A DNA stretch of 64,000 bases from Janthinobacterium sp. 1_2014MBL_MicDiv. Its GTDB lineage: Bacteria > Pseudomonadota > Gammaproteobacteria > Burkholderiales > Burkholderiaceae_D. Numbering within the stretch: position 1 is the first letter of the stretch; every line of letters begins with the position of its first letter. Below the pieces are notes generated by a model. That model ran no database searches. It saw only the letters and a list, made by a program, of their open reading frames with translations, and was not told the origin of the DNA. This document shows, one piece after another, positions 43,935 to 53,300 of the stretch. The stretch is taken from assembly GCF_001865675.1 (NCBI RefSeq), contig NZ_CP011319.1:5084001-5148000 (forward strand), given 5' to 3'. The translations under genes were made by a program, and so were the position numbers.

Positions 43935-44889
43935 ACGCCTGTGGAATCTCGTCCGGCGAGAAATACACGGGCAGGCCCAGGCCGCGCGCCACATCCACCA
44001 TCTGGTCGGCGCCCCGGGACGCGCCGCCCATGCGCAGCACGGCATCGCAATGCGTGAGCAGCCGCGCCGCGTGCGCGTGGAACAGTTCCTCATACACGCC
44101 ATCGCCCACCTGGCTTGAACCGGCCAGCGCCAGCATGGGCAAGGCCAGCCATTCGCCGAGCACGGGCAAGTGCCCGGCCGCATACAGCGGCAAACATAGC
44201 TCTTCCATGGCCGCCACATTGCGCTGCATCAAGACGGGATCGTCGCCCGTGCCCGAGCGATAGGGACCGGCAATGAGGATCTGCAGCCCCCGTTTGCGCG
44301 GCATCAAGTGCAGTTGCGCATGCTGCAGCAGCATGATGGTCTTGCCGTCACAGATGCGGCCGTCCGCCACCATCTGCATCGCTTGCGCCAGCGGCAGCTC
44401 CAGCACGTCGATATCTTCGCCCTCGTGCGCCAGGCCGCCGCCAGCGCCGATACGGCTCGACGGATCGTACTCGGCAACGAAGAAATGCAGGCGCTCCGTC
44501 ACGGAACCCGGGCTCATGAAAGCCTCGAAGACCTTGCCCACGTCGCCCACCCGGTAGCCGGTTTCCTCCTCCACCTCGGCGCGGATGCGCTGTTCCGCGC
44601 TGGCCTGTTCCAGCAAGCCGGCCGCCGCCTCGATGAGGAAGCCGTCGTGTCCATCGCGGTAGGTGGGAAAGCGAAACTGGCGGATCAGGATCACCGTGCG
44701 CCGTTCCTTGTTGTAGAGCAGGATGGTGACGCCATCGCCACGGTCATAGGTTTCCCGCGTCTGCGTCTGCCACTGGCCGTCGCGGCGCAGGTAGTCGAAC
44801 GTGGTCTTTTGCAACAGATACCAGTCGTGCGACAGGGTCTGCACGTGCTGGATGCGCACCCTTTCCTGCCCCGGATTGTCTTCGCGCAT
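43933..44889 (-). CDS. Nudix hydrolase fused to nucleoside 2-deoxyribosyltransferase-like (DUF4406) domain
   Basis: This 318-residue protein has two domains. Residues about 1-195 are a Nudix hydrolase close to NudK/ADP-ribose pyrophosphatases (GDGVTILLYNKERRTVILIR, Nudix box around 91-112 with EEETGY; the usual box Arg is Ala here). Residues about 200-318 (LQILIAGPYRSGTGDDP, AAMEELCLPLYAAGHLPVLG, TCDAVLRMGG-like region, ARGLGLPVYFSPDEIP) resemble the DUF4406/nucleoside 2-deoxyribosyltransferase fold. ATG at 44889 follows AAGGAGACGAC. Converging on the nucleoside transporter and next to a DeoR regulator, a nucleotide-sugar or nucleoside-diphosphate substrate is likely. Confidence 0.82.
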   Translation of the reverse strand: MREDNPGQERVRIQHVQTLSHDWYLLQKTTFDYLRRDGQWQTQTRETYDRGDGVTILLYNKERRTVILIRQFRFPTYRDGHDGFLIEAAAGLLEQASAEQRIRAEVEEETGYRVGDVGKVFEAFMSPGSVTERLHFFVAEYDPSSRIGAGGGLAHEGEDIDVLELPLAQAMQMVADGRICDGKTIMLLQHAQLHLMPRKRGLQILIAGPYRSGTGDDPVLMQRNVAAMEELCLPLYAAGHLPVLGEWLALPMLALAGSSQVGDGVYEELFHAHAARLLTHCDAVLRMGGASRGADQMVDVARGLGLPVYFSPDEIPQA

Positions 44890-44967
44890 GTCGTCTCCTT
44901 GTTGTGCTTGCGTTAGCCGACTTTATCATGCAAACTCGTGCAACATCAAGAATTAACAAGAAAAATC

Positions 44968-45732
44968 ATGCTGACACATCAACGCAAACAGTATTTGCTG
45001 GACCTGCTCCAGCGTGAGGGACAGATCGTCGCCAAGGCCGTCAGCGACGCCCTGGGATTATCGGAAGACACCATCCGCCGCGACCTGCGCGAGCTGGCGA
45101 AAGAGGGATTGCTGGAACGCGTGCATGGCGGCGCCCTGCCCTTGCTGCCCCGTTCGCCCGCGCTGGCGCCGTTTGCGGGCCGCGTACAGATGTCAGCCGA
45201 AGCCAAGCCCGCCATCGGCCGCGCGGCGGGCGCCATGATACAGGCGGGGCAAGTGGTGTTTATCGATGGCGGCACGACCGCGGTGCAGCTGGCGCGCCAG
45301 CTGCCGCGAGAATTGCGCGCCACCGTGGTCACGCACAGCCCCTCGATTGCAGTCGAGCTCGTCAATCATCCATCGATCGAGGTAGTGATGCTGGGCGGGC
45401 GCCTGTACAAGCATTCGATCGTCGGCGTGGGCGCGGCCACCGTGGAAGCCATCGGCCGCATCCGCGCCGACCTGTATTTCATGGGCGTGGCCGGCCTGCA
45501 TCCGCAAGCGGGCATCACCACCGGAGACTATGAGGAAGCGTGTGTCAAGCGCGCCCTGAGCGAGGCGTCGGCCCGCACCATCGTGCTGGCCTCGCCGGAA
45601 AAGCTGAATACCGCCTCGCCGTTCCAGATCGCGCCGTTGAGCCAGGTCAGCGATATCGTCGTGCAGCGCGACATGGAGGACACGCTGCTGGCGCCGTACC
45701 GCGAGATGGGCATAGTTGTGACATTGGCGTGA
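44968..45732 (+). CDS. DeoR-family transcriptional regulator
   Basis: This 254-residue DeoR-family regulator has an N-terminal HTH (about 1-55: QRKQYLLDLLQREGQIVAKA then VSDALGLSEDTIRRDLRELA) and a C-terminal sugar-phosphate sensor domain. FIDGGTTAVQLARQLP is the phosphate-binding site, and GDYEEACVKRALSEASARTI is the typical second motif. DeoR proteins respond to sugar phosphates such as deoxyribose-5-phosphate. It could control deo genes in the window, though its nearest neighbour is the Nudix gene, divergent by 78 bp. ATG at 44968 preferred; the ribosome site is weak. Confidence 0.92.
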   Translation: MLTHQRKQYLLDLLQREGQIVAKAVSDALGLSEDTIRRDLRELAKEGLLERVHGGALPLLPRSPALAPFAGRVQMSAEAKPAIGRAAGAMIQAGQVVFIDGGTTAVQLARQLPRELRATVVTHSPSIAVELVNHPSIEVVMLGGRLYKHSIVGVGAATVEAIGRIRADLYFMGVAGLHPQAGITTGDYEEACVKRALSEASARTIVLASPEKLNTASPFQIAPLSQVSDIVVQRDMEDTLLAPYREMGIVVTLA

Positions 45733-45815
45733 ATTAGCGGACTCAAGCTGAAATGCTCACGCCTATGAGCAGCAAGGAAAGCATCCTCACTAAGAAATAA
45801 TTTCCAAAGATCAAA

Positions 45816-46127
45816 TTAACTTAAACCGCCTATGCGGTGCAAACGACGCGAAGAATAGCCGGATTTATCCTCCACAGTATCGTAACAATAGATAGACGCC
45901 GTCTTTCCGGATGCATACAGGGTCAGCACCAAAGCATAAAGATTCTTCTCTTCAGGCATAACATGGCAATACAGGCCGTTCGATAGCTTGACCACGATGG
46001 GACTCGCATCCTGCCACACGATGACTTCCTTGATACTGACAGGCTCGCCCGCTGGAGTCCAGGCATAGGCAGCGCTACTCAATGCCAGCAAGGCCAATAC
46101 GCAGATGCGTTTAATAACTTTATTCAC
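45816..46127 (-). CDS. small exported protein, unknown
   Basis: This 103-residue protein has a clear signal peptide (about 20 residues ending SSAAYA). The mature part (WTPAGEPVSIKEVIVWQDAS, VVKLSNGLYCHV, NLYALVLTLYASGKTASIYC) has two Cys that could form a disulfide. The pattern LYALVLTLYASGKTASIYC reminds me of small OB-fold, subtilase-cytotoxin-B-like proteins, but this is weak. GTG at 46127 with AGGA six bases upstream is chosen over TTG at 46133. The gene lies after the exported nuclease operon, about 120 bp from its end, and may or may not belong to it. Confidence 0.6.
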   Translation of the reverse strand: MNKVIKRICVLALLALSSAAYAWTPAGEPVSIKEVIVWQDASPIVVKLSNGLYCHVMPEEKNLYALVLTLYASGKTASIYCYDTVEDKSGYSSRRLHRIGGLS

Positions 46128-46250
46128 TGTCAATCCTGTTTGTTAAGTAATAATCCGGAAATTATTACATTTGCAATTCGATAGATCAAATCAAATGCAT
46201 GGGCTGAGCAAGAAAACCGCCAGGGCAGCGATTTTCCATGCATCTGCATT

Positions 46251-47318
46251 TCACGGCCAAATAGCCTGTAACAACGCAGCCAAGTGATAGCCGCCATGAA
46301 TCAGCTGCTGCTTCGCCAGCGCCGAGCTGGGCACGGGATAATTGTCCGGCACCGTCAAGGCCCACACATTGTAGGCCTCGCCCTTGCGGCTGGTCTGCTG
46401 CGTGGCCGGGCCCGCCACCACGTCCGCGTAGGCCACTTTCGAGGCGGCCAGCGATGCATCGGCCCATTGATACGGCCACGTGACGGGGTCGCCAGTATTG
46501 CGGCTCACGTCAGGCCCGCTGGCAATCACCGTCCTGGCGAATTGCTGCGGCGTGCGCGTGCTCAGGCGGCGCATGGCGTAATCGACCACCGTGCTGTCCC
46601 AGTACGAATGCAGGGGCTTGGTGGGCGACTTCGGATAGGCGCTGGCCGGCTTGGCCGCGCCATCCTCGGCCGGCAGCGGCGCGGGAATCACGGCGTCCGA
46701 CAGCGCCGTCAGCTTCGCATCGTCGAGCAGCAGGTCGTTGCCGCCGCGCGCATTGAAGATCGCCACGTCGTCAATCTGCGCCTGGGTGGCGGGCACGAAA
46801 AACTGGCCATCCTTGCCGACAAAGGCGTTACCCACATGCAAAGGCTGGTGGATATCGCCCACCAGGTGCGTGATCAGGATCAAGGCTTCGCGCTGGCTGA
46901 AACGGTGCGGATTGCTGGCCGCATCATCCTTGCCCTGCAACACCAGAATCGCCTGTTTCAACGTCTGCACGATGTCGTCGTCAGCCGTGCCCACGCCATG
47001 GTCGTGGTAATGCTCGTTCTGGAAAGGCACGTTCGTGTAATGGTATTCGCCATGCTTCGGGTTCGCCGCCACATACGTCAGCATTTCCGCCGATTGCGGG
47101 CCGCAATACGTGCCCTTCACGCAATCGGGCCAGTTGGCAATCTTTTCCAGGCTTTCGCCGGGCAGCAGCAATTTGGCAATTGCCGCCTGAGCAGCGCTGC
47201 CTTTGAGCAATTGATCGGCGATGGCGCCGACGGCGCGGTGGCCGTCATTGCCCCAGGCCAGCACATTGCCGGAGGAGAAAGCGGCGCCCAGTGCCAGCAC
47301 CGTGAGTAATTTTTTCAT
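46251..47318 (-). CDS. exported S1/P1 nuclease
   Basis: This 355-residue zinc-dependent single-strand nuclease/3'-nucleotidase of the S1/P1 family has a signal peptide ending NVLA; the mature protein starts with W22 (WGNDGHRAVG), the N-terminal Trp whose amine binds zinc in this family. Other zinc ligands are in ALILITHLVGDIHQPLHVGN, and in HSYWDSTVVDY near the C-terminus. It probably acts in the periplasm or medium, cutting single-stranded DNA and RNA. It starts two bases after the PLD gene stop, with 5'-nucleotidase upstream, forming an operon for extracellular nucleic-acid breakdown. Confidence 0.93.
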   Translation of the reverse strand: MKKLLTVLALGAAFSSGNVLAWGNDGHRAVGAIADQLLKGSAAQAAIAKLLLPGESLEKIANWPDCVKGTYCGPQSAEMLTYVAANPKHGEYHYTNVPFQNEHYHDHGVGTADDDIVQTLKQAILVLQGKDDAASNPHRFSQREALILITHLVGDIHQPLHVGNAFVGKDGQFFVPATQAQIDDVAIFNARGGNDLLLDDAKLTALSDAVIPAPLPAEDGAAKPASAYPKSPTKPLHSYWDSTVVDYAMRRLSTRTPQQFARTVIASGPDVSRNTGDPVTWPYQWADASLAASKVAYADVVAGPATQQTSRKGEAYNVWALTVPDNYPVPSSALAKQQLIHGGYHLAALLQAIWP

Positions 47319-47320
47319 GC

Positions 47321-48550
47321 TCACTCCTTCGCTTGCGGCGCCGCTTTCGCCGGTTTCGGATACTGCTTGTTGATGTCGATAGGCTGCGCATACACCGAGC
47401 TCCACGTCTGCTCGTGCAGCGCGGCAATACGCTGCGCCATGGCGTCGTTGCGCAGCACCACTTCCAAGTTGCGCGACAAGTCGAAATAGCCGCCCGCCCA
47501 GTTGCTCGTGCCGACCCAGGCCAGCTTGCCGTCGATGCTCATGGTCTTGCTGTGGATCACGCGCGCGAACGGAATGAAGCCCGTCGATGCCGTCGGCAAG
47601 GTGACGATGCGGATTTCCACGTTCGGCACCAGGGCCAGGCTTTTCAGGTAGGCGATGGCCGGCGCTTCCGTGTTCCAGGCGGACACCATCAGCTTGATCT
47701 TCACGCCGCGCTGGGCGGCCGCGCGCACGGCGTTGTCGATCACGGCGTAATACGGACGCGTGCGGTTCGGACCGTAGGACAGCGGCGCATAGTCGAGCAG
47801 CTGGATGCGCACCTCGCTTTTCGCTTCCGCCAGCAAGGCCGGCAAACCCGTTTCCGAATCGCCCACGCCGGCCGGGTTGTACGCATTCGGGCTGGCCAGC
47901 AAAAACGCGTTTTGCGCGTAATTGGCCGGCACCACCTTGCTGTTGAGTACCGTGGCGCGGCTGCCTTGCGACGTCAGGGCCTGGGCTTGCCAATCCTGCT
48001 CGAAGATGGCTTGCACCTGGCCGACCATGGCAGGCTCCGTGATTTTCAAGCCCGTTTCATGGATGTGCTCGAACGAGCGCCAGTCGAAATTCTGGCTGCC
48101 GATGTAGGCCACCTGGCCGTCGACGGCCAGGTATTTCGCGTGCACGATGCCGTTGCCCGTGACTTTATTGAAATCGATGAGGCGCAAGTCCAGGTTCGGA
48201 ATCGCCTTGATCTGCGCGATGGTTGCCGCTTCCGACAGGCCCACGCCCTTCTGGTCGAGCAGGAAGCGGATCTTCACGCCGCGCTGGCCGGCCGCCGTCA
48301 GGCTGGCCAGCACTTTTTCAAATGCCGTACCCGGTTTGCTGACGGCATAGAACTGGGCGATGACGATCTCTTTTTTGGCCCCGTCGAACAGCTCGCTCCA
48401 TACGGTGACCGGTTCGCGCAGGTCGGGATTGGTCAGCGTGGTTTCCACGGGCGAAGTGTGCACGAGCTCAAAGCCGGGAATCGTGAAATCGGCGTGGGCC
48501 GTGCCCGCGAACAGGCTGGAAAGTAGAACGGAAACAAATAAGCGACGCAT
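47321..48550 (-). CDS. exported phospholipase D-superfamily phosphodiesterase
   Basis: This 409-residue protein has a signal peptide (about 20 residues ending GTAHA) and two HKD motifs: H137-x-K139-x4-D144 (VHAKYLAVDG) and H333-x-K335-x4-D340 (IHSKTMSIDGKLAWVGTSNW). The plan resembles PLD3/PLD4 and poxvirus K4, which act as nucleases (5' exonuclease or nicking) rather than lipases. Between a 5'-nucleotidase and an S1/P1 nuclease, an exported exonuclease role is the most likely reading. Phospholipase or cardiolipin-synthase-like activity is the alternative; no membrane segments beyond the signal are seen, which argues against cardiolipin synthase. Confidence 0.86.
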   Translation of the reverse strand: MRRLFVSVLLSSLFAGTAHADFTIPGFELVHTSPVETTLTNPDLREPVTVWSELFDGAKKEIVIAQFYAVSKPGTAFEKVLASLTAAGQRGVKIRFLLDQKGVGLSEAATIAQIKAIPNLDLRLIDFNKVTGNGIVHAKYLAVDGQVAYIGSQNFDWRSFEHIHETGLKITEPAMVGQVQAIFEQDWQAQALTSQGSRATVLNSKVVPANYAQNAFLLASPNAYNPAGVGDSETGLPALLAEAKSEVRIQLLDYAPLSYGPNRTRPYYAVIDNAVRAAAQRGVKIKLMVSAWNTEAPAIAYLKSLALVPNVEIRIVTLPTASTGFIPFARVIHSKTMSIDGKLAWVGTSNWAGGYFDLSRNLEVVLRNDAMAQRIAALHEQTWSSVYAQPIDINKQYPKPAKAAPQAKE

Positions 48551-48568
48551 GGTTTTTCCTTGAAAGTA

Positions 48569-50278
48569 TTAGTTGACGCGCACGATGCGGCCTGCCGCCG
48601 TGGCGCTGCCCGCAGGCTTGCCGGCGCGCGCGCGCGAAATCAGGTAATCGCTGAAGGCGTCGATATCGCGCACGCCCGTATCGAGACGGCGCGTGCCGGC
48701 TGCCAGCACGGTGAAGCGGTCGCCGCCGCCGGCGAGGAAACTGTTGGCGGCGACACGGTATTGTTGATTATCGTCAATAGGGCTGCCATTCAGCATGATG
48801 CTACCCGGCAGCACGCGCTGGCCTTGCGGCTGCGTGCTGTCCCAGCGATAACTGAATCCTTCCGAAACTTGCAGCAGATTGCCATCTTCGGCCACCGCGC
48901 CCGGCCATTGCTGCTCGAGCAAGGTACGGATTTGCGCGCCGGACAGGCTGACGACGATCAGCGTATTGCCGAACGGCACCACGGCCTGGTTCTGCCCCAC
49001 ATTCGTCATCAGGTCGGCGCCCGCTTCCAGATCCCTGCGGATGCCGCCATTATTCATCAGGCCAATTTGTGCACCGGCAGCGCGCGCGCCAAACAGGGTG
49101 CTGTCGGCCACCAGGTCGCCCAGCGCGGAAGCGCCGCTGCCCTTGGTGCTGCGGCCTACCGTCGGCACGGCGATGGCCGCCACGGGACGCGACAGTTCCT
49201 GCGCGCTGCGCTGCTTCACCGATTCCAGGTAGGCGCTGACGGCCGGGTCCGGTTCATACATGCCCGGCAGCATGACGACGTTTTGCGCGCTGGCGTCGAT
49301 CACGGCGTTCTTCACAGGATCGACCTTGAGCTTGATGCGCGTCAACATGTGTCCGCCCATCTGTGCTTGCGTCACCATGCGGCCATCGACACGGCACAGA
49401 TAACCCTGGTGCGAATGGCCGCTGACGACCAGCTGGATGGCGGGATCGAGACGTTTCACCACGTCGATCACCTCGCCCTTGAGGCCGCTGCAATCGGGCT
49501 GATCGACGGCTTCCTTCGTTTCGCCGCCCTGGTGCAGCAGCACGACGAACACGCCCACGCCCTGTGCCCGCAGCTGCGGCAAGGTGGCGTTGATGGCGTC
49601 CGCTTCATCGCCGAACTGCAGGCCGGCAATGCCGGCGGCCGTCACCACGGACGGCGTATCCTTCAGCACGGCGCCGATCAAGCCCACCTTGACGCCATGC
49701 GCCTCTTCGATGCGGTAGGCCGGCAGCAGGGACTTGCCCGTCTGCGTATCGATGACATTGGCCGCCATATAGGTGTAGCTGGCGCCCTGGAAATCGGGCG
49801 TGAACTTGCACGCCTTGTCGGCGCGCGAGGACTCGCAGCCGCCGCGCTGCTGGCGCAGCAATTCCGCCTTGCCCTGGTCAAATTCGTGGTTGCCGACGGA
49901 ACTGGCCTTCATGCCCAGCATGTTCATGGCCACGATGCTGGGCTCATCGGCCCACAGCGCCGACATGGCGGGACTGGCGCCGACCAGGTCGCCATTGCCG
50001 ACAAAGATCAGCTGCGCATCTTCCTTGCGCCATGCCGCCAAGGCGCCGGACAGGGTATCGATGCCGCCCGCCTGCACCGTCTTGCGGACAGGGTCGGCGG
50101 CACTGGTATAGCTAAATTTGCTGCGGTCGAGGTTGCCATGAAAATCGTTCAGGGCGACCAGGTTCACTTCAATCGGGCCGCTCGGCGCAGCCTGCGGCGC
50201 GGCAGCGAAATGGCTGCAGGCGGACAGGGTCAGGATCAGGGCCGCGCTGGCGACCGGAGTGCGTAGGAAGTGAGCCAT
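48569..50278 (-). CDS. 5'-nucleotidase lipoprotein
   Basis: This 569-residue metallophosphatase is of the UshA/5'-nucleotidase family. A lipoprotein signal (LILTLSAC, Cys21) places it on a membrane facing the periplasm. The N-terminal calcineurin-like domain has NLVALNDFHGNLD, VGNGDLVGASPAMSAL, SSVGNHEFDQG, and VVSGHSHQGYLC; the C-terminal nucleotidase domain has LMNNGGIRRDLEAG and VVPFGNTLIVVSLSGAQ, closing near FLAGGGDRFTVLAAG. It dephosphorylates nucleotides so that nucleosides can be imported. It leads the operon 5'-nucleotidase, PLD, S1/P1. The region upstream (50279-50391) holds a terminator and little room for a promoter. Confidence 0.94.
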   Translation of the reverse strand: MAHFLRTPVASAALILTLSACSHFAAAPQAAPSGPIEVNLVALNDFHGNLDRSKFSYTSAADPVRKTVQAGGIDTLSGALAAWRKEDAQLIFVGNGDLVGASPAMSALWADEPSIVAMNMLGMKASSVGNHEFDQGKAELLRQQRGGCESSRADKACKFTPDFQGASYTYMAANVIDTQTGKSLLPAYRIEEAHGVKVGLIGAVLKDTPSVVTAAGIAGLQFGDEADAINATLPQLRAQGVGVFVVLLHQGGETKEAVDQPDCSGLKGEVIDVVKRLDPAIQLVVSGHSHQGYLCRVDGRMVTQAQMGGHMLTRIKLKVDPVKNAVIDASAQNVVMLPGMYEPDPAVSAYLESVKQRSAQELSRPVAAIAVPTVGRSTKGSGASALGDLVADSTLFGARAAGAQIGLMNNGGIRRDLEAGADLMTNVGQNQAVVPFGNTLIVVSLSGAQIRTLLEQQWPGAVAEDGNLLQVSEGFSYRWDSTQPQGQRVLPGSIMLNGSPIDDNQQYRVAANSFLAGGGDRFTVLAAGTRRLDTGVRDIDAFSDYLISRARAGKPAGSATAAGRIVRVN

Positions 50279-50323
50279 GGAATGATATTTATTGAAAAGG
50301 GGAAAGAGTAAACCATCTTGCGT

Positions 50324-50361
50324 ATAAAAAAAACGGCTGGTGTCGCCACCAGCCGTTTTTT
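50324..50361. terminator. bidirectional terminator between 5'-nucleotidase and Oar-like receptor
   Basis: AACGGCTGGTG pairs with CACCAGCCGTT around a four-base loop (50343-50346). It is flanked by long A-runs on the left and T-runs on the right, so it ends leftward transcripts of the receptor gene and works in both directions. Confidence 0.9.
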
Positions 50362-50391
50362 AGTTTGCCAAGCTACGAGGCAAGGACGAGA

Positions 50392-53300
50392 TTAGAACTC
50401 GTACTTGATCGTTGCTTGCAGTGCCCATTGCGATTCGCCCTTGGCTTGGCGCGTTTCCGTGCCTTCAACCGTGGCGCGGGTGTTGTAGACGTACTTGCCG
50501 TTTTCCATACCCACATAGTCAACGAAGCTGCGTACCTGACCGCCAGCCGATTGGAAGGCCACTTCATTGATGCGGCCCCATTTACGGTTGAGCATGTTGC
50601 CAAAGTTCAAGATATCGAAGGTAAAGATACCTTTGTTACCTTTGAAGAAGCCTGGGATTTCCTGGCTCAGACGCACGTCGAAACTGTTGGTCCATGGTGC
50701 GAAGCTTTCGTTACGGCCAATCACGCCGCCCTTGGCTTTGCGCAGGTCGCCATTGGCGTTGACGACTTTCCAGAACGCTGCCTCATTGGCGGCGCGGGCT
50801 GCTGCCGTGGCGCCAGCGAAGACCACTTCGCCCGAACCTGGCGCGCTAGGAATGTACATCAAGTCATTGCCGCCCAGGCCATCACCGTTCAAGTCATTGT
50901 TGATGGTCCAGCTGTATGGCTTGCCGCTACGGCCTTCATAGAACAGACCAAACGTGGTCTTGTATTCGCCGAAGAAGCGTTTTTGCCAGTTGACGTTCGC
51001 CGTGAAGCGGTCCTTGACCATGTAGTTCGAGTTCGACGCGACGTTTTCGTTCGGATTGAAGACGGCACGGCCGCCCCAGTTCGAGCTCGACGTCGACGAC
51101 GTCAGCGGCGACACTTCCGTGGCATCGCTGTAGGTGTACGACGAACCCCACGACAGGCCTTCGCGCAGCGGGCTGCGTACCGACAGGGTCAGCACGTTCG
51201 ACTCGCCCTTGTCCGTGTTCTTGGCCATCAGCACCTGACCGAAGGCGGCATTGCTGCCCGCTTTGGTCAACGCGCTGCAATTGGCACCACCGATCAGACC
51301 GCCCGTGGCATTCCAGCACGAGGTCTTGTAAGCGTTCGGGCCATAGTACAGCGGACGACCGTCGCTACCGAAAGCAGTTGGGGCACCCAGGTTCAACTCT
51401 TCATAGTAGATCGAGTTCTTGGTTTGCAAGCGCAGGTATTCCGCGCCAACAATCAGGCCCATCCATGGCAACTCATGTTCGAACGCCAGATTGGCTTTCC
51501 ATACCGACGGTTGCGCCAAGTCCGTGCTCAGGGCATCGACCTTCATGGCGGGAACCACAGCGGCCAGGTTGGTCGGCTGTTTGTTTGGATCCGGATTGAA
51601 GAAACCATCGGTGGTCGGGCACGTGCCAGCCGCCGAGGTACACGTGATGTTTTGCGTGACCAGGCCGGTATTCTGGTAAGGATTGCCCAGCCAGACACTG
51701 GCAGCGGCGCCCTGGAACAGGCCGAAACCACCACGGAACTGCGTCGGACGTGCCGAATCGAGTTTGTAGTTGAAGCCAACGCGTGGCTGGTACAGGTTCT
51801 CGCCATCGATGGTGTGCGAGTTATCGATGCCGAAGCCGCCCGTTTGACGGCCGGTTGGCGTCGTGCGTGCCACGGTTGGCTGGGCTGCCAGCGCATTGTA
51901 GATCGGCTTTTCGCCGATACGGGTGCCATCGATGCGCAAGCCGGCCATGACCGTCAGCTGCTTGCTGACATCCCAGCTATCTTGCACGAACAAGCCGATG
52001 TTTTTCAGCGAGAACGACGCGATGGCGTCATTCAGCGTGCGGCCAGGTTGCGCCACTTGGTACGAGTACGAACTTGGACGGCCACGGCTGAAGTTCTCCA
52101 GCACGGCAGCTTGCAGTTGCGCCGCGGTAGCCGTACCGCAATTGATCGCGCCAAACGAATAGGCAACGGCAGCGCTGCTGTTGATACAACCGAAGGTGTA
52201 GTTGCCATTGACGTTTTGCAGGAACGCATTGTAGACGTCGTTCTTGCTGTAATCGGCACCAAACTTCAGTTCGTGGTCACCCAACGCCCAGGTACCGGCG
52301 GCATAGAAGTCTTTCGTCTTGGTGCCCAGGACGTTTTTCTGGCGGCTCTGTTCCGTACCGAAGTTCAGGAAGCGGCTACCGGTGGCCAGGCCAGCAGGTG
52401 CACCGGCTGGCAGCGCGCCTGTGAACTGCAGGCCCATGGCCGGCAGGAAAGCATTATTTTTCGGCACGCTGTCATAGTCGCGCGTCGATACCTTCACTTC
52501 GGTCGAGAACGTCGGCGTCCATTCGGCCGTCCATTGGCCGACCAGGGTTTCCAGGCTCTTTTCCTGGGTGTACCAGTACGAGCTCAGCGACAAACCTGTC
52601 GGCGAGAAACCCGTGTAGATCGGCTCGGCTTGCTCTGTCTTGGTGTAACGCAACATCATGCGCTGGCTGTCGGTCAAGTTCCAGTCCAGTTTCAGCAGCT
52701 TTTCCTTGGCCGTGAATTCCGAACCGCTAGGAATAGCCGAGCTACCGATATCGAGGCCATATTTATCTTTGGCGATACCGATGGCGCCATCGATGGCCGA
52801 TTGCGAAATGGCCACGTTGGTCTTGTCGCTGCCGATCGGACCGAAGGCCGGCGCGCCGCGCGAGCTCTTGGTTTCTTCGTAGTTAGCGAACAGGAACAGT
52901 TTATCCTGGATCAGTGGGCCGCCCAGGGTGATGCCCTTGGTGGTGTCTTTCGACTTTGGCGGCGCGTAGTACTCACCGGTCGAATCGTTGTAGCGGTCGC
53001 CAGCGGTGGTGTCATTGCGGAACACGTAGTAAACGCTGCCCTTGACCTTGTTGGTACCAGACTTGGTCACGGCGTTGATGTTCGCGCCCGTGTAGCCTTT
53101 TTGCGTCACGTCATAGTTGGCGACGTTCACCTGGACCGACTGGATCGCCTCGATCGAAATCGGTTGCTTGCCGGTCGCCGTACCGGAGGCTTCCAGGCCG
53201 AAGGTGTCATTCACGGCCACGCCGTCAATCGTCATCGAGTTGTAGCGCGAGTTCTGGCCGGCGACGGAGATTTCGCCGCGTTCCTTGTCCGTTTGCGACA

